Assembly (NCBI GenBank): GCA_009841265.1
Contig: VXMB01000001.1
Span: 248,001-312,000 of the forward strand
Reading direction: 5' to 3'
Source: Gemmatimonadota bacterium
Lineage (GTDB): Bacteria > JAAXHH01
DNA: 64,000 nucleotides
The notes under the pieces are model-generated. The model ran no database searches. It saw only the letters and a program-made list of their open reading frames with translations, and was not told the origin of the DNA. Both the position numbers and the translations under genes were made by a program. Positions within the stretch are counted from its first letter, which is position 1; each line of letters begins with the position of its first letter. This document shows positions 1 through 9,038 of the stretch, piece by piece.

Positions 1-654
1 CCAGGCCAGGGGCTGCCGGGAGACGGTCAGGGTGATGCCCAGGTCCGCGATCAGTCGGTCGGTCCAGGATCCGCCGGTGAAGACGACCTGGTCCGCGCTG
101 TAGCGGGCGTGCCCGGTCTCGACCTCCACGCTATGGGCCGTCTCCTTCCACCCGGTCACGGCTTCCCGTCCGTGGATCTCGGCGCCGCGTCTCAGCGCCT
201 GGATGAGGTGGCCCGCGATGCCCAGTTCAGGACGCAGGAGTCCCCCGACCGGATCGTACAGGCCGTGGTAGTGATCCGGCAAAGTGAATTGAGGATACCG
301 GTAGGCCATTTCGTCGGAGGTCAGGATTTCGTACCGGACCTTGCTCCGCAAATGGTCCCACGAGCCGGAGTCAGACATGAGCAGGTAGCCCGTCGTCACC
401 AGGATCTGCTGGCCGGTTTCGCCCTCCAGCAGCCGCCAGAGCTCGAAGGACCGCTCGATAAAAGGTTCGAAGGGCGTATCCACGTATACCACCGTCTTCG
501 TGTGGCGGGAGTACCCGTGGGAACTGCCCTGGGCGTGGGGCAGGTCGAAGCGCTCCAGTCCGAGGACCTTCGCTCCCCGGGAGGCCAGGTGGTAGCAGGT
601 GGCCGAGCCCATGGCGCCCAGGCCCACCACGATGACGTCGTAGTGGTTATTCAT
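1..654 (-). CDS. FAD-dependent amine oxidase, sarcosine oxidase / N-methyltryptophan oxidase type (3' part outside window)
   Basis: The first 218 codons are present and the frame is open to the window edge. The N-terminus is a dinucleotide-binding Rossmann fold (VVGLGAMGSATCYHLASR, about residues 9-26), followed by an acidic strand end (LGLERFDL) and the segment HAQGSSHGYSRHTK. This combination is typical of the monomeric sarcosine oxidase / SolA family, which oxidatively demethylates N-methyl amino acids using FAD in the cytosol. The covalent-flavin cysteine of the family lies in the missing C-terminal half and cannot be checked. The ATG at 654 overlaps the stop of the upstream gene (ATGA), so the two are probably translationally coupled. 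The exact substrate cannot be told. Confidence 0.85.
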   Translation of the reverse strand, partial: MNNHYDVIVVGLGAMGSATCYHLASRGAKVLGLERFDLPHAQGSSHGYSRHTKTVVYVDTPFEPFIERSFELWRLLEGETGQQILVTTGYLLMSDSGSWDHLRSKVRYEILTSDEMAYRYPQFTLPDHYHGLYDPVGGLLRPELGIAGHLIQALRRGAEIHGREAVTGWKETAHSVEVETGHARYSADQVVFTGGSWTDRLIADLGITLTVSRQPLAW

Positions 655-1367
655 CGTCCCCCCGCCCCCTCGTGCGTGGTGCCGGCTGGTTTTGGCCGCG
701 CTTCTTCATGCGTCGTCCCGGGCGGCTTTGACCGCGTTACCATGCGAGTTGTGTCGGCCGGTCCCGGCCGCGCCCCCTCACGAGTCTGGCCAGAACCAGT
801 CTCCATGTGCCGGACTAGGTCCGGGAAGAACCGCAGGAACTGCCCTTCCATTTCGTCGTAGTTGGCCTCGAGTTCCTCCACGGAACCCGCCAGCGTGTTG
901 GGCCGCCGAACGCGCATGGAAAGACCGTCCAGCGCCCGGCCGATCCCCGCGGTTTCCCGGTAGCCGTGCAGCCAGTCGTGCCTCACCATGTGCCGGATCA
1001 CCCGCGAAAGGACCGGCGGCATGTCGCCCCGATAGTCGCTGAGGGACTGGTAACTCCGCTCGATGAACGCGGAAAGCGGCTCGTCCGAGAAGCGCGGCCA
1101 GTTACGCGCGAGAAAATGGTCGTAACAAATGTCGACGATGATCCCGGCGAAACGGCGGCGGGTGGGGCTGATGAGCGCCTTGCTCTCGCGGACCACGTCG
1201 TGGCTGTCGGTAAAGCGGTCCACGGCCACGTGGCTCCGCATGCCCCGCATGACGGCGCCGTTGTACGGCTGCCGGTCCACGGGTCCCCGGACGAAATCCG
1301 CCATCAGGTTCCCCACGCAGGACTCAGGCGTGTCTTCGGCGAAATAAAGATGGGCAAGATAGTTCAT
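651..1367 (-). CDS. acpH: acyl carrier protein phosphodiesterase family (AcpH, DUF479)
   Basis: This 238-aa protein starts MNYLAHLYFAED and contains GNLMADFVRG and HVAVDRFTDSH, the conserved N-terminal blocks of the AcpH family. In E. coli AcpH removes the 4'-phosphopantetheine arm from acyl carrier protein. The family is normally about 190-200 aa; here the last 40-odd residues are a proline-, threonine- and arginine-rich tail built from 12-residue repeats (see 665-786). Its stop overlaps the start of the FAD oxidase downstream. The ACP activity is inferred from family membership; the core is convincing, while the tail looks lineage-specific and disordered. Confidence 0.8.
   Translation of the reverse strand: MNYLAHLYFAEDTPESCVGNLMADFVRGPVDRQPYNGAVMRGMRSHVAVDRFTDSHDVVRESKALISPTRRRFAGIIVDICYDHFLARNWPRFSDEPLSAFIERSYQSLSDYRGDMPPVLSRVIRHMVRHDWLHGYRETAGIGRALDGLSMRVRRPNTLAGSVEELEANYDEMEGQFLRFFPDLVRHMETGSGQTREGARPGPADTTRMVTRSKPPGTTHEEARPKPAGTTHEGAGGR
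665..786. repeat. 36-bp minisatellite forming the AcpH C-terminal tail
   Basis: Three diverged head-to-tail units of exactly 36 bp (665-700, 701-736, 737-772) plus a partial fourth. Each plus-strand unit ends in an (g/a)CCGCG block. Read on the minus strand they give 12-residue units such as TRSKPPGTTHEE and ARPKPAGTTHEG. The unit length keeps the frame. Confidence 0.75.
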
Positions 1368-1432
1368 GGGTCGGGCAATCGTGCGTCTACGGATCGTGAT
1401 GCCGTAAACTGATGGTCCGCAAGGCCGTCGGA

Positions 1433-2656
1433 CTACGGTTCGTGGAGCCGGGTCTCCACCAGGATCTCCGAATGGAGCGTCCGATGCACGGGACAGCGGT
1501 CGGCGATTTCGAGCAGGCGCGCCTGCTGATCACCGGACAGGTCGCCGATCAGTTCGATTTCGCGCTCGATGCGGTCCACCTTCCCTTCGGTGGTCTCGCA
1601 GGTCTCGCAGTGGCTGGCATGGATCTTCGCGTGGCTGAGCCGGACGACGATCTCCTCCAGCGGCCAGGATTTCCGGTCGGCATACATCCGCAGGGTGATG
1701 GACGTGCAGGAGCCCAGCGCCCCGAGCAGCAGGTCGTAGGGCGTCCCGCCGCGGTCCGCGCCCCCTACCGATTCGGGTTCGTCCACGGTCAGGCGGTGGC
1801 CCGAGGCCACGACCTCGGTATAGTAGTGTTCCCGTCCCGTGCGCACCACCACCTGGCTGCCCGCTGCATCGGGATCGACGTCCCCTGCTGCGGGCACGTC
1901 CAGGTACCGCGTCGCCCACGCCGCGGCGGCCCGGCCCACGTAGAAGGCATCGGCCTCGCTCGAAAGCAGGTGGTCCGCCTTGTCGAGAGAGAGGAAGCTC
2001 TTGGGATGCATGGCGGCCTGGAAGATTTGCGCGGCGTTCTCGATCCCGACCGTCTGGTCGATGGGCGAGTGGCACACCAGCAGGGCGCGGCGCAACCCAC
2101 GGATCGTCTCTTCCATCCCCGTCTCTTCCAGGTCTTCCAGGAACTGCTTCTTGACCAGGAAGGAACGGCCGGCGAGCGTGACAGTCGCCTGGCCGGTCTG
2201 TTCGATGGTCTCCCGGGCATCCCCGATCAGGTGGGCCACGTGCTTCGGATCGGCCGGCGCGCCGATGGTCACGACGGCCTTGCAGGAAGGAATGGACGCC
2301 GCCGCCTTGAGCACGGCCGCGCCGCCGAGGGAGTGCCCGATCAGCACCCGGGGCGCCTCGTGGCGGGACGCGAGATACCTCGCCGCGGCGGCCAGGTCGT
2401 CCACGTTGGACGCGAAGCCGGTATCGGAGAAGTCCCCTTCGCTGTCGCCCAGGCCGGTGAAGTCGAACTGCAGCACGGCAATGCCGTGGTCGGACATCTC
2501 CTGGCTGATGCGCCGTACGGCGTTCAGGTTCCGGTTGCAGGTGAAACAGTGGGCGAAGAGGGCGTAGGCGACCGGCCTGCCGTCGGGCGGCAGGCTGAGC
2601 CGCGCGGCAAGCTGGTCGCCGTGGTCATTGGGAAAGCTGAGCGTCTGAACGGGCAT
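1433..2656 (-). CDS. alpha/beta hydrolase - OsmC fusion protein
   Basis: This 407-aa protein has two domains. Residues 1 to about 255 are an alpha/beta hydrolase with the nucleophile elbow GHSLGG (Ser109), a likely acid at HSPID and a histidine at KADHLL. Residues about 265-407 are an OsmC/Ohr-type domain with the paired reactive cysteines Cys317 (LGSCTSITLRM) and Cys388 (DRCPVHRTL), which in this family reduce organic hydroperoxides. An extra HASHCETCE motif (about 346-354) precedes the second cysteine. This fusion is widespread and annotated as bifunctional hydrolase/OsmC; its natural substrate is not known to me. It follows the UPF0182 gene by 30 bases on the same strand. Confidence 0.88.
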   Translation of the reverse strand: MPVQTLSFPNDHGDQLAARLSLPPDGRPVAYALFAHCFTCNRNLNAVRRISQEMSDHGIAVLQFDFTGLGDSEGDFSDTGFASNVDDLAAAARYLASRHEAPRVLIGHSLGGAAVLKAAASIPSCKAVVTIGAPADPKHVAHLIGDARETIEQTGQATVTLAGRSFLVKKQFLEDLEETGMEETIRGLRRALLVCHSPIDQTVGIENAAQIFQAAMHPKSFLSLDKADHLLSSEADAFYVGRAAAAWATRYLDVPAAGDVDPDAAGSQVVVRTGREHYYTEVVASGHRLTVDEPESVGGADRGGTPYDLLLGALGSCTSITLRMYADRKSWPLEEIVVRLSHAKIHASHCETCETTEGKVDRIEREIELIGDLSGDQQARLLEIADRCPVHRTLHSEILVETRLHEP

Positions 2657-2686
2657 GGCAGTCCCCGGTCCGCATTCGACCCGTTC

Positions 2687-5539
2687 CTACTCCAGCTGGG
2701 CGGCCTCGTCCGACAGCCGCCGGAGTACGTTCTCCAGCTGCTGCAGCGAGGCCCCGTATTCGGACCAGTCACCCGCCTGGAGGTGGCCCTGGGCCTCGTC
2801 GAAGTGGGACACCGCCCGCCTGGCCAGATCGTTCAGCGTGACACTCCTCGGCTGCGGAACGATCTGTCCGTCGCTCGTCTGCGTCGTCTCCAGGGCGAGG
2901 GTCGCGCCGTCGAAGGCGAAAATGGCCGAAAGTGCCTGGTCGAGCGTCTCCCGCATGGCGATGCGGTTGCCGTAGGCGACGATCACGCGCTTGAGCTCGG
3001 GCAGGCCGCCCCGGGTGGACCGCTGCCGCAGGTAAAGCGGCTCGATGTAGAGCAGCGATTCCTGGATCGGCACGACGATGATGTCGCCGCGGATCACCTG
3101 GGAGCCCTCCTGGTTCCAGAGGGTGAGCTCCTTCGCGATGTCGGCGTCCTGGGTGATCCTCGCCTCGATCTGCATGGGACCGTAGACCAGTTCCTGCTTC
3201 GGGAAGTTGTAGACCTTGATGCGGCCGTAGAGCGGCGCGTCGCAATGGGCGGCCATCCAGCCGATCATGTTCTCCTTGTTGGCCGGCGTGAAGGGCAGCA
3301 GGAGGAGCATTTCTTCCTTCTCCATCAGGGCCGTCTTCATCACGGCGTAGTACGGGTACACCTGCTGTTCCTGCTCCGCATATACCTGTTGGGGCACCGC
3401 CCACATGTCTTCCTTGTTGTAGAACACCTGGGGATTGCGCATGTGGTAGATGCGGTACATGGCCGCCTGGATGGCGAAGAGGTCGCGGGGATAGCGGATG
3501 TGGTCGCGCAGCGTCTGCGGCATCTCGCTCAATGGCCTGAACAGCGTGGGGAAGATCTTCTGGTACGTCAGCACCATCGGGTCCTCTTCGTCCACGAGGT
3601 AGAAATCGGTCTCACCCGAATAGGCGTCGATGACCACCTTCACCGAGTTGCGGATGTAGTTGATGTTCTGCAGCGTGGGCTGGTTCTGTACGAACCTGCG
3701 CTGCGGCGGCTGGTTCAGCCCGGGAATGTCCGATTGCGGCCCTGTGCCCAGGTCGCCCTGGTCCGGCATCTGCAACAGGCCGCTGAAGCGTTGCGAATAC
3801 GGATAGGAACCTGTTGTCGTGTAGGCGTCGATCATCCAGTACAGCTTGCCGTCGGCGATGATCAGGTAGGGATCGTGGTCATAGTCCAGGAAAGGCGCGA
3901 TGTTCTCCATCCTGCTCTGCAGCTGACGGTAGAACATGACCTGGCTCTCGTCGGTGATGAGCGGGCTGATGACGAAGTTGACCTCGCTGAAATACCGGGC
4001 GAAGGCCAGGCGGCGGAAATAGGAACTGAGCTCCACGCCGCCGTCGTCCTGGTACCGGCTGAACTTGTTCTCGTCGCCCTCCGGATAGTCGAACTCCTCC
4101 TGCGTGGTCTTCACGACCGCGTAGGCGTCCATGTTCTCGCCGAAGTACAGTTCCGGCCGGCGAATGGTGAGATCGTCGCTGACGGAAACGGGTGGAATGT
4201 CCTTGACGAAGAGGTCCGGAAGTCCCTCGGGCGTGGCGGTGTTCACCGGACTCAGGCACAGCCCGTAACCGTGGGTGTAGAAGAGATGCCGGTTCTGCCA
4301 GGTCGGCGAAGGAAGCTGGGCGTAGGACAACTCCCGGGCGGCCAGCATGACCTGGCGGTACTCCCCGTCGATGATATACCGGTCCTCGTCCACGTTCGAG
4401 AAATCGTAGTAAGTCCGGATCTCCTGGAGCTGCTGGTAGGTCCGGCGCAGCGGACGCTTGTCCTGGATCTTCAGGTTGTTGATGGTCGTGATGTTGTTCT
4501 GGATATCCCCGGCCGACAGGTTCTCCTGGATCTGGAAGGGCACCTCGTCGACGCTGTCCAGCCCGTAGCCCCTCAGCGTGTAGTCTATGCTGTGCTGGAT
4601 ATAGGGCGCTTCCCGGTCATACTCGTTCGGAGCGACCACGAAGTACTGGACGAGTCCCGGGTACACCGAACCGACGACCAGGGACGAGACGATCATGCCT
4701 CCGATGGCGATGAACGGCAGGTTCCTGCGCTGGGAGCGGAGCGTCATCAGGAACAGGCCGGCACAGGCAATGGCCACGAAGAGCAGGATCCACAGCGCGT
4801 GCATCCGGGCGTGCAGATCGGTGTACCCCGCGCCGAAGGCGAATCCCGATTCGGAAAACAGCAGGCGGTACATGTCGAGCCGGTAACCCCATGCCATGAG
4901 CAGGAAGACGATGGCGCCCAGCACGCAGATGTGATTACGGGCGTACGACCGGATCTGTATGCCGCGCTCTTCGATGGTGACGGCGCCGCGATAGAGATAG
5001 TAGAGGGTGACCGCGATGGCCGAGGCCACGACGAGGAGCAGCAGCCAGAACCGGACGAAATGCCAGATCGGCAGCGAGAAGACGAAAAACCCGATGTCGA
5101 GATTGAATATGGGATCGGTGGCGCCGAAGGCCTCCTGGTTGAAGAACCGGAGCATGCCGTCCCAGTTGGCCAGGCCGATCAGGCCCATGATGGCGGCGAT
5201 GACCAGGATGCCAATGATCGTCACGACCTCGATAAGCCTGGAATTGGAGAAAAGCTGTTCGAGTTCCGACATCTCCTCGTTGAACAGGTGCAGTTCGGTG
5301 AGGCGCGTGGAGAAGTACCGCGCCAGGTAGACATTCGCCCCGAGGCCCACTACCGCGACCAGTCCGAAGACCAGTCCCGTGAAGAACTTGGCGCCGATCG
5401 TCGTCCAGAACACGTCGTCGAAGCCCAGTTGGCCGAACCAGAGCGCCTCGACGAAGATGTTGGCCCAGAATCCGCTGAGGATCCACAGACCGATTACGAC
5501 TGCGGCCGCTATGAAGAGTAGTGATCTGAATCTGCCCAA
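2687..5539 (-). CDS. UPF0182 family integral membrane protein
   Basis: A 950-aa protein with about seven hydrophobic helices in the first 300 residues (starting LLFIAAAVVIGLWILSGFWA) and a large soluble C-terminal part. The early motif ALWFGQLGFDDVFW and the block YTHGYGLCLSPVNTATPEG identify the UPF0182 (COG1615) family, whose function is unknown; length matches the usual 900-1000 aa. The start is TTG at 5539 with a good AAGGAG about 7 bases upstream; no better ATG is available before the first helix. The protein probably spans the inner membrane with its large domain exposed. It lies 53 bases after the phosphotransferase gene on the same strand. Confidence 0.88.
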   Translation of the reverse strand: MGRFRSLLFIAAAVVIGLWILSGFWANIFVEALWFGQLGFDDVFWTTIGAKFFTGLVFGLVAVVGLGANVYLARYFSTRLTELHLFNEEMSELEQLFSNSRLIEVVTIIGILVIAAIMGLIGLANWDGMLRFFNQEAFGATDPIFNLDIGFFVFSLPIWHFVRFWLLLLVVASAIAVTLYYLYRGAVTIEERGIQIRSYARNHICVLGAIVFLLMAWGYRLDMYRLLFSESGFAFGAGYTDLHARMHALWILLFVAIACAGLFLMTLRSQRRNLPFIAIGGMIVSSLVVGSVYPGLVQYFVVAPNEYDREAPYIQHSIDYTLRGYGLDSVDEVPFQIQENLSAGDIQNNITTINNLKIQDKRPLRRTYQQLQEIRTYYDFSNVDEDRYIIDGEYRQVMLAARELSYAQLPSPTWQNRHLFYTHGYGLCLSPVNTATPEGLPDLFVKDIPPVSVSDDLTIRRPELYFGENMDAYAVVKTTQEEFDYPEGDENKFSRYQDDGGVELSSYFRRLAFARYFSEVNFVISPLITDESQVMFYRQLQSRMENIAPFLDYDHDPYLIIADGKLYWMIDAYTTTGSYPYSQRFSGLLQMPDQGDLGTGPQSDIPGLNQPPQRRFVQNQPTLQNINYIRNSVKVVIDAYSGETDFYLVDEEDPMVLTYQKIFPTLFRPLSEMPQTLRDHIRYPRDLFAIQAAMYRIYHMRNPQVFYNKEDMWAVPQQVYAEQEQQVYPYYAVMKTALMEKEEMLLLLPFTPANKENMIGWMAAHCDAPLYGRIKVYNFPKQELVYGPMQIEARITQDADIAKELTLWNQEGSQVIRGDIIVVPIQESLLYIEPLYLRQRSTRGGLPELKRVIVAYGNRIAMRETLDQALSAIFAFDGATLALETTQTSDGQIVPQPRSVTLNDLARRAVSHFDEAQGHLQAGDWSEYGASLQQLENVLRRLSDEAAQLE

Positions 5540-5592
5540 GATATCGCTCCTTGCCCGTTGAGTTGAGGGTGTTTATGTGCCGTGCGTTCCAA

Positions 5593-6570
5593 TCAATTGT
5601 GGCGTAATCCCGCCACCGATATTCCGTCATCCAGCATCATCGGACGGGCGACTTGGCGAATGCGGGCCTTGACCCCGTCGTCGGTGATGTACCGGACCTG
5701 GTTGATCCCGTCGATGCGGAACAGCATCTCGAGACCGGCCTGTTGAAGGGCCGTCGTTTCCGTTGCTGCAGGCAACAGGTCGCCCATGCCCTCCGCGTAT
5801 GTGCTCCAAAAGCGTTCAACGGCGTCGAAGACGGCGTCCGCGACCCGTGGATTGTTGTATGCGTGCAGCAGGTAGTGGGCCATGATGAAGCCGGCGTCCT
5901 GGGCCGGGTGCCCGTAGTTGACGAATTCCAGGTCGAAGGTATGGACCCGTTTCTCCGCGGCGATCACGCTGGCCGTCCAGAAGTCGCCGTGGAGCAGCGC
6001 CTGCTTCGTCTCCGTGAACGTCTCGGCCAGCCGGCGCGCGACGCGGTTCAGTTCCGGATCTTCGACGAAATAGAAACAGTACTTGTACCTCAAGCCCTGC
6101 ATGGCCTCGTTGTCGAATTGCTCACGAAGTTCCCGGTCGTCCCAGGTCTGCCGGTGCAGGGTCGAAAGAAACCCGCCAAGTAGCTCCGCCACCGCAGGAT
6201 CGACGCGTCCCCGCTCCAACTCGGATTCCAGGGACGGGCGCTTTCCCAAGTCCGACATGACCAGGATGCGATCCGCGTCGTCGAAGTGCAGGACGGCCGG
6301 AACGGTCCCCTCGGGGAACAGCCCGTTCAAAACCCGGAGGGCCCGCGTCTCGTAGACGATCCGGTCGGTGGTGACTTTGAGGTCCGGGAAGAGCCGCAAC
6401 GCGTCCAGGGCCTGTTTCACCACGACCGATCGGTCGTCGGCGGTGACCCGCAGCACGGTATTCAGAAACCCGCCGCCCAGTTCTTCCACCGTGCAGGAAC
6501 CGTTCGGCGGCGGGGCCAATAGATGTCTTGTGTGAACGTACTCCGCTACATTATCTTTATCGATGTTCAT
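5593..6570 (-). CDS. phosphotransferase, aminoglycoside/methylthioribose kinase-like fold
   Basis: A 325-aa protein of the APH/choline kinase superfamily. It shows the ATP-binding lysine strand (SVVVKQALDALRL), the catalytic loop LLHGDFWTAS and the metal site TFDLEFVNYG. The HGD-x-W-T-x-S and D-x-E pattern resembles S-methyl-5-thioribose kinase (MtnK) more than antibiotic kinases, but no other methionine-salvage gene is adjacent, so the substrate is left open. I chose the ATG at 6570; the frame stays open further upstream only because the region is antisense to the next gene. It is divergent from the glycosyltransferase, with 60 bases between the starts. Confidence 0.75.
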   Translation of the reverse strand: MNIDKDNVAEYVHTRHLLAPPPNGSCTVEELGGGFLNTVLRVTADDRSVVVKQALDALRLFPDLKVTTDRIVYETRALRVLNGLFPEGTVPAVLHFDDADRILVMSDLGKRPSLESELERGRVDPAVAELLGGFLSTLHRQTWDDRELREQFDNEAMQGLRYKYCFYFVEDPELNRVARRLAETFTETKQALLHGDFWTASVIAAEKRVHTFDLEFVNYGHPAQDAGFIMAHYLLHAYNNPRVADAVFDAVERFWSTYAEGMGDLLPAATETTALQQAGLEMLFRIDGINQVRYITDDGVKARIRQVARPMMLDDGISVAGLRHN

Positions 6571-6630
6571 GACCAAAGTGGCTTCATCGCGAGCGCGATT
6601 CCCATCGCGCCAAGCCATGCCTTCCGGCCA

Positions 6631-7380
6631 ATGATTCCGTATCCGCCCACCGCACTCGTCCTGCTCGCCAAGTATCCCGAACCCCGTAACGTCAAGACCC
6701 GGCTGGTCCATGGCACGGCGGAGAACGGTTATGCCGGCCTCAAGGACATCCGCGACCGGTCGGGAGTGGTACTCGGTCCGGACGAAGCCCATTGCCTGGC
6801 GGCCCGGATGTACCGCGCGTTCCTCGTGGACCGGTTCGCGGCGCACCGGGGACGGGACTACGATGTCCTGCTTGCCACGTCCCAGCCCGAATACGCGGAC
6901 GCCTTTCGATCCATTACCGGGCCGGACGTCCCGTACCACGTAGTGTCCGGCGCGAATTTGGGTGAGATGATGCTCGGTCTCTTCGAGGATCTGCTCGGTA
7001 GATACCCGTACGTGCTGATCTCCGGGAGCGACATGCCCCGGCTGGAGGAAACGGTCATCGATCGAGCCCGCGAGTCCCTCTCATCCCACGATATTGTGCT
7101 TGTCCCGGCCCAGGACGGCGCGTACAATCTTATCGGCATGCGCAAGCCGCACCGCATATTCGATATCTCGCGCTGGAGTTCGGGATCGGAACTCGAGGAG
7201 ACCGTCGCCCTGCTTCGGCGGCGCCGGATCACCCACGAGGTGCTCGACGAATTCCGCCTGCTGGATATCGATACGATCGAAGACCTGGTGCAGTTGATGC
7301 GCGGTCCTGAAACCGTCGACGCACCGGAAACCAATACCTTTCTGACGGCGCTCGACGAACGACTGGACTTCGCGGATTGA
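6631..7380 (+). CDS. TIGR04282-type glycosyltransferase (DUF2064)
   Basis: A 249-aa protein starting at ATG 6631, just before the signature LVLLAKYPEPRNVKTRL. This K-x-P-x-P-x-x-V-K-T-R-L nucleotide-binding motif defines the TIGR04282/DUF2064 GT-A-like family. A later SGSDMPRLE resembles the D-x-P/D-x-D metal site and QDGAYNLIGM matches the family's DGGY-like block. The frame opens upstream to 6523 but those codons overlap the divergent phosphotransferase and are not family-like. Acceptors are unknown for most members. The spacing between the signature and the next conserved block contains an extra segment (about residues 30-55). Confidence 0.8.
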   Translation: MIPYPPTALVLLAKYPEPRNVKTRLVHGTAENGYAGLKDIRDRSGVVLGPDEAHCLAARMYRAFLVDRFAAHRGRDYDVLLATSQPEYADAFRSITGPDVPYHVVSGANLGEMMLGLFEDLLGRYPYVLISGSDMPRLEETVIDRARESLSSHDIVLVPAQDGAYNLIGMRKPHRIFDISRWSSGSELEETVALLRRRRITHEVLDEFRLLDIDTIEDLVQLMRGPETVDAPETNTFLTALDERLDFAD

Positions 7381-7422
7381 ACCCGCGAATCAACGCCGTA
7401 TATTTAACCGGGCGGGCTTCGG

Positions 7423-9009
7423 GTGTCAAGGGATTTCAAAGGCAAACGGGTTACCGTACTGGGGCTCGGCGTGCTCTCCGGCGGCGTCGCGTCCGCACGG
7501 TATTTCGCCGCGCGGGGAGCGGACGTTACCGTCACCGACCTGCTGCCCGCAGAAGCGCTCCGGAAGTCCATCGCCGCACTGGATCCATGGTCGGTCCGCT
7601 ACGTGCTCGGGGAGCACCGGGAGGAGGACATCACCGGCGCGGACCTCGTGGTGGTCGGACCCGCCGTCCGGGACGACAGTCCCTTTCTCCGGCTGGCGCG
7701 GGACCGCGGGGTTCCGCTGACCACCGAGATCAACGTGGTCTTCGAGATCTGTCGCCGTCCGGTAATCGGCATCACGGGCAGTAACGGCAAGACCACCACG
7801 ACCCGGCTTCTCGGGGCGCTGCACCAGGCGGTCGCCCCGGATACGCTGGTGGGCGGGAACATCGGCCGGGCCGTGCTCAACGAGCTGGAGGATAGCGGCG
7901 GAGCCGCAAGTCCTGGCGGAGCGGTCGACGGTCAGGACGAGGCGGGCGAATCCGGGGAGGTGCCTGCCGGCAGTCCCGTGGTCCTCGAGTTGTCCAGCTT
8001 CCAGTTGCACCGGCTGGCCTGGATCCGCCGAAGCCCCGGGCTGGCCGTGGTGACGAACCTGTCGCCCAATCACCTGGACTGGCACGGGACCTTCGACGCC
8101 TACGAGCAGGCCAAGCGCCACATCGTGCACTACCAGTCGCCGGAGGACGTGGTCGTCCTGAACGCCGATGATGAGCGGCTGCGAAAATGGGCGGCATTCT
8201 GCCCGGGGCGGATCGCCTGGTTCAGCATGGAAGGCCCCGTCGAGACCGGATGCTACGTGCGGGACGGACAGGTGGTCTTCCGCCACGGTACCGGCGCGAG
8301 GGACGGTGCCGGCGTGCGCGGCGCATCGAAGGCAGGTGGTTGTGCGGCCGAACACGATCCGACGGCCGAACGCACCATTTGTCCCGTGGACGCCCTCCGG
8401 CTGCCGGGCCCGCATAACCTGGCCAACCTGCTGGCCGCGGTGACGGCCGCGTACCTGGGTGGGATCCCGGCATCGGTCATCCGATCGACGGTCGAGGCGT
8501 TCCGCGGCGTGGAGCACCGCCTGGAAGAGGTCGCCGTAATCGATGGCGTGAGATACTACAACGATTCGGCCTGCACCACGCCGGCGTCGACGGTCACGGC
8601 GCTCCGGGCATTCGACGCGCCGGTCGTCCTTATCGCGGGCGGGTACGACAAGGGGACGGCCTTCGACGACATGGCGAAGGAACTCGTCCGGCGCGCCCGG
8701 GCGGCCGTCCTGATCGGCACGACCGCGGACGCGATAGAGACCGCGATCGGGAAAGTCGGCGGTACCGATTCGGGCGACGTGAATTCAGCCGTCGCTAAAT
8801 CGGCCGATGCAAGATCGAACGTCGCAAAACCGCCCGTCATCGCCCGTGCCGAAACGCTCGAAGACGCCGTGCGGCAATGCGCCGGACTTGCGCGGACCGG
8901 CGACGTGGTCGTGCTGTCACCCGCCTGTGCCAGTTACGACATGTTCACCAATTTCGAAGAGCGCGGCCAGCGGTTCAAGGAAGCCGTGGCTTCTCTGAAG
9001 TCTGTTTAA
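7423..9009 (+). CDS. murD: UDP-N-acetylmuramoyl-L-alanine--D-glutamate ligase (MurD)
   Basis: A 528-aa Mur ligase that adds D-glutamate to UDP-MurNAc-L-Ala in the cytosol during peptidoglycan synthesis. It has an N-terminal Rossmann domain (VTVLGLGVLSGG), the ATP loop GITGSNGKTTTT (about 116-127), the central motif LSPNHLDWHG and a C-terminal domain beginning HRLEEV with NDSACTTPAST, AGGYDKG and LSPACASYDMF. These are MurD-specific. It starts at GTG 7423. It is longer than the usual 440-460 aa because of low-complexity inserts near residues 155-177, 290-312 and 455-475. It is not in a division/cell-wall cluster here; it follows a glycosyltransferase gene by 42 bases. Confidence 0.93.
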   Translation: MSRDFKGKRVTVLGLGVLSGGVASARYFAARGADVTVTDLLPAEALRKSIAALDPWSVRYVLGEHREEDITGADLVVVGPAVRDDSPFLRLARDRGVPLTTEINVVFEICRRPVIGITGSNGKTTTTRLLGALHQAVAPDTLVGGNIGRAVLNELEDSGGAASPGGAVDGQDEAGESGEVPAGSPVVLELSSFQLHRLAWIRRSPGLAVVTNLSPNHLDWHGTFDAYEQAKRHIVHYQSPEDVVVLNADDERLRKWAAFCPGRIAWFSMEGPVETGCYVRDGQVVFRHGTGARDGAGVRGASKAGGCAAEHDPTAERTICPVDALRLPGPHNLANLLAAVTAAYLGGIPASVIRSTVEAFRGVEHRLEEVAVIDGVRYYNDSACTTPASTVTALRAFDAPVVLIAGGYDKGTAFDDMAKELVRRARAAVLIGTTADAIETAIGKVGGTDSGDVNSAVAKSADARSNVAKPPVIARAETLEDAVRQCAGLARTGDVVVLSPACASYDMFTNFEERGQRFKEAVASLKSV

Positions 9010-9038
9010 ACTTAAGTACAGCACCCGGAGGATCCGGC

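Noticed and set aside
1412..5521. A 1369-codon open frame on the plus strand
   Set aside because: It is antisense to the hydrolase-OsmC and UPF0182 genes, has no family motif and is what high GC at third positions produces.
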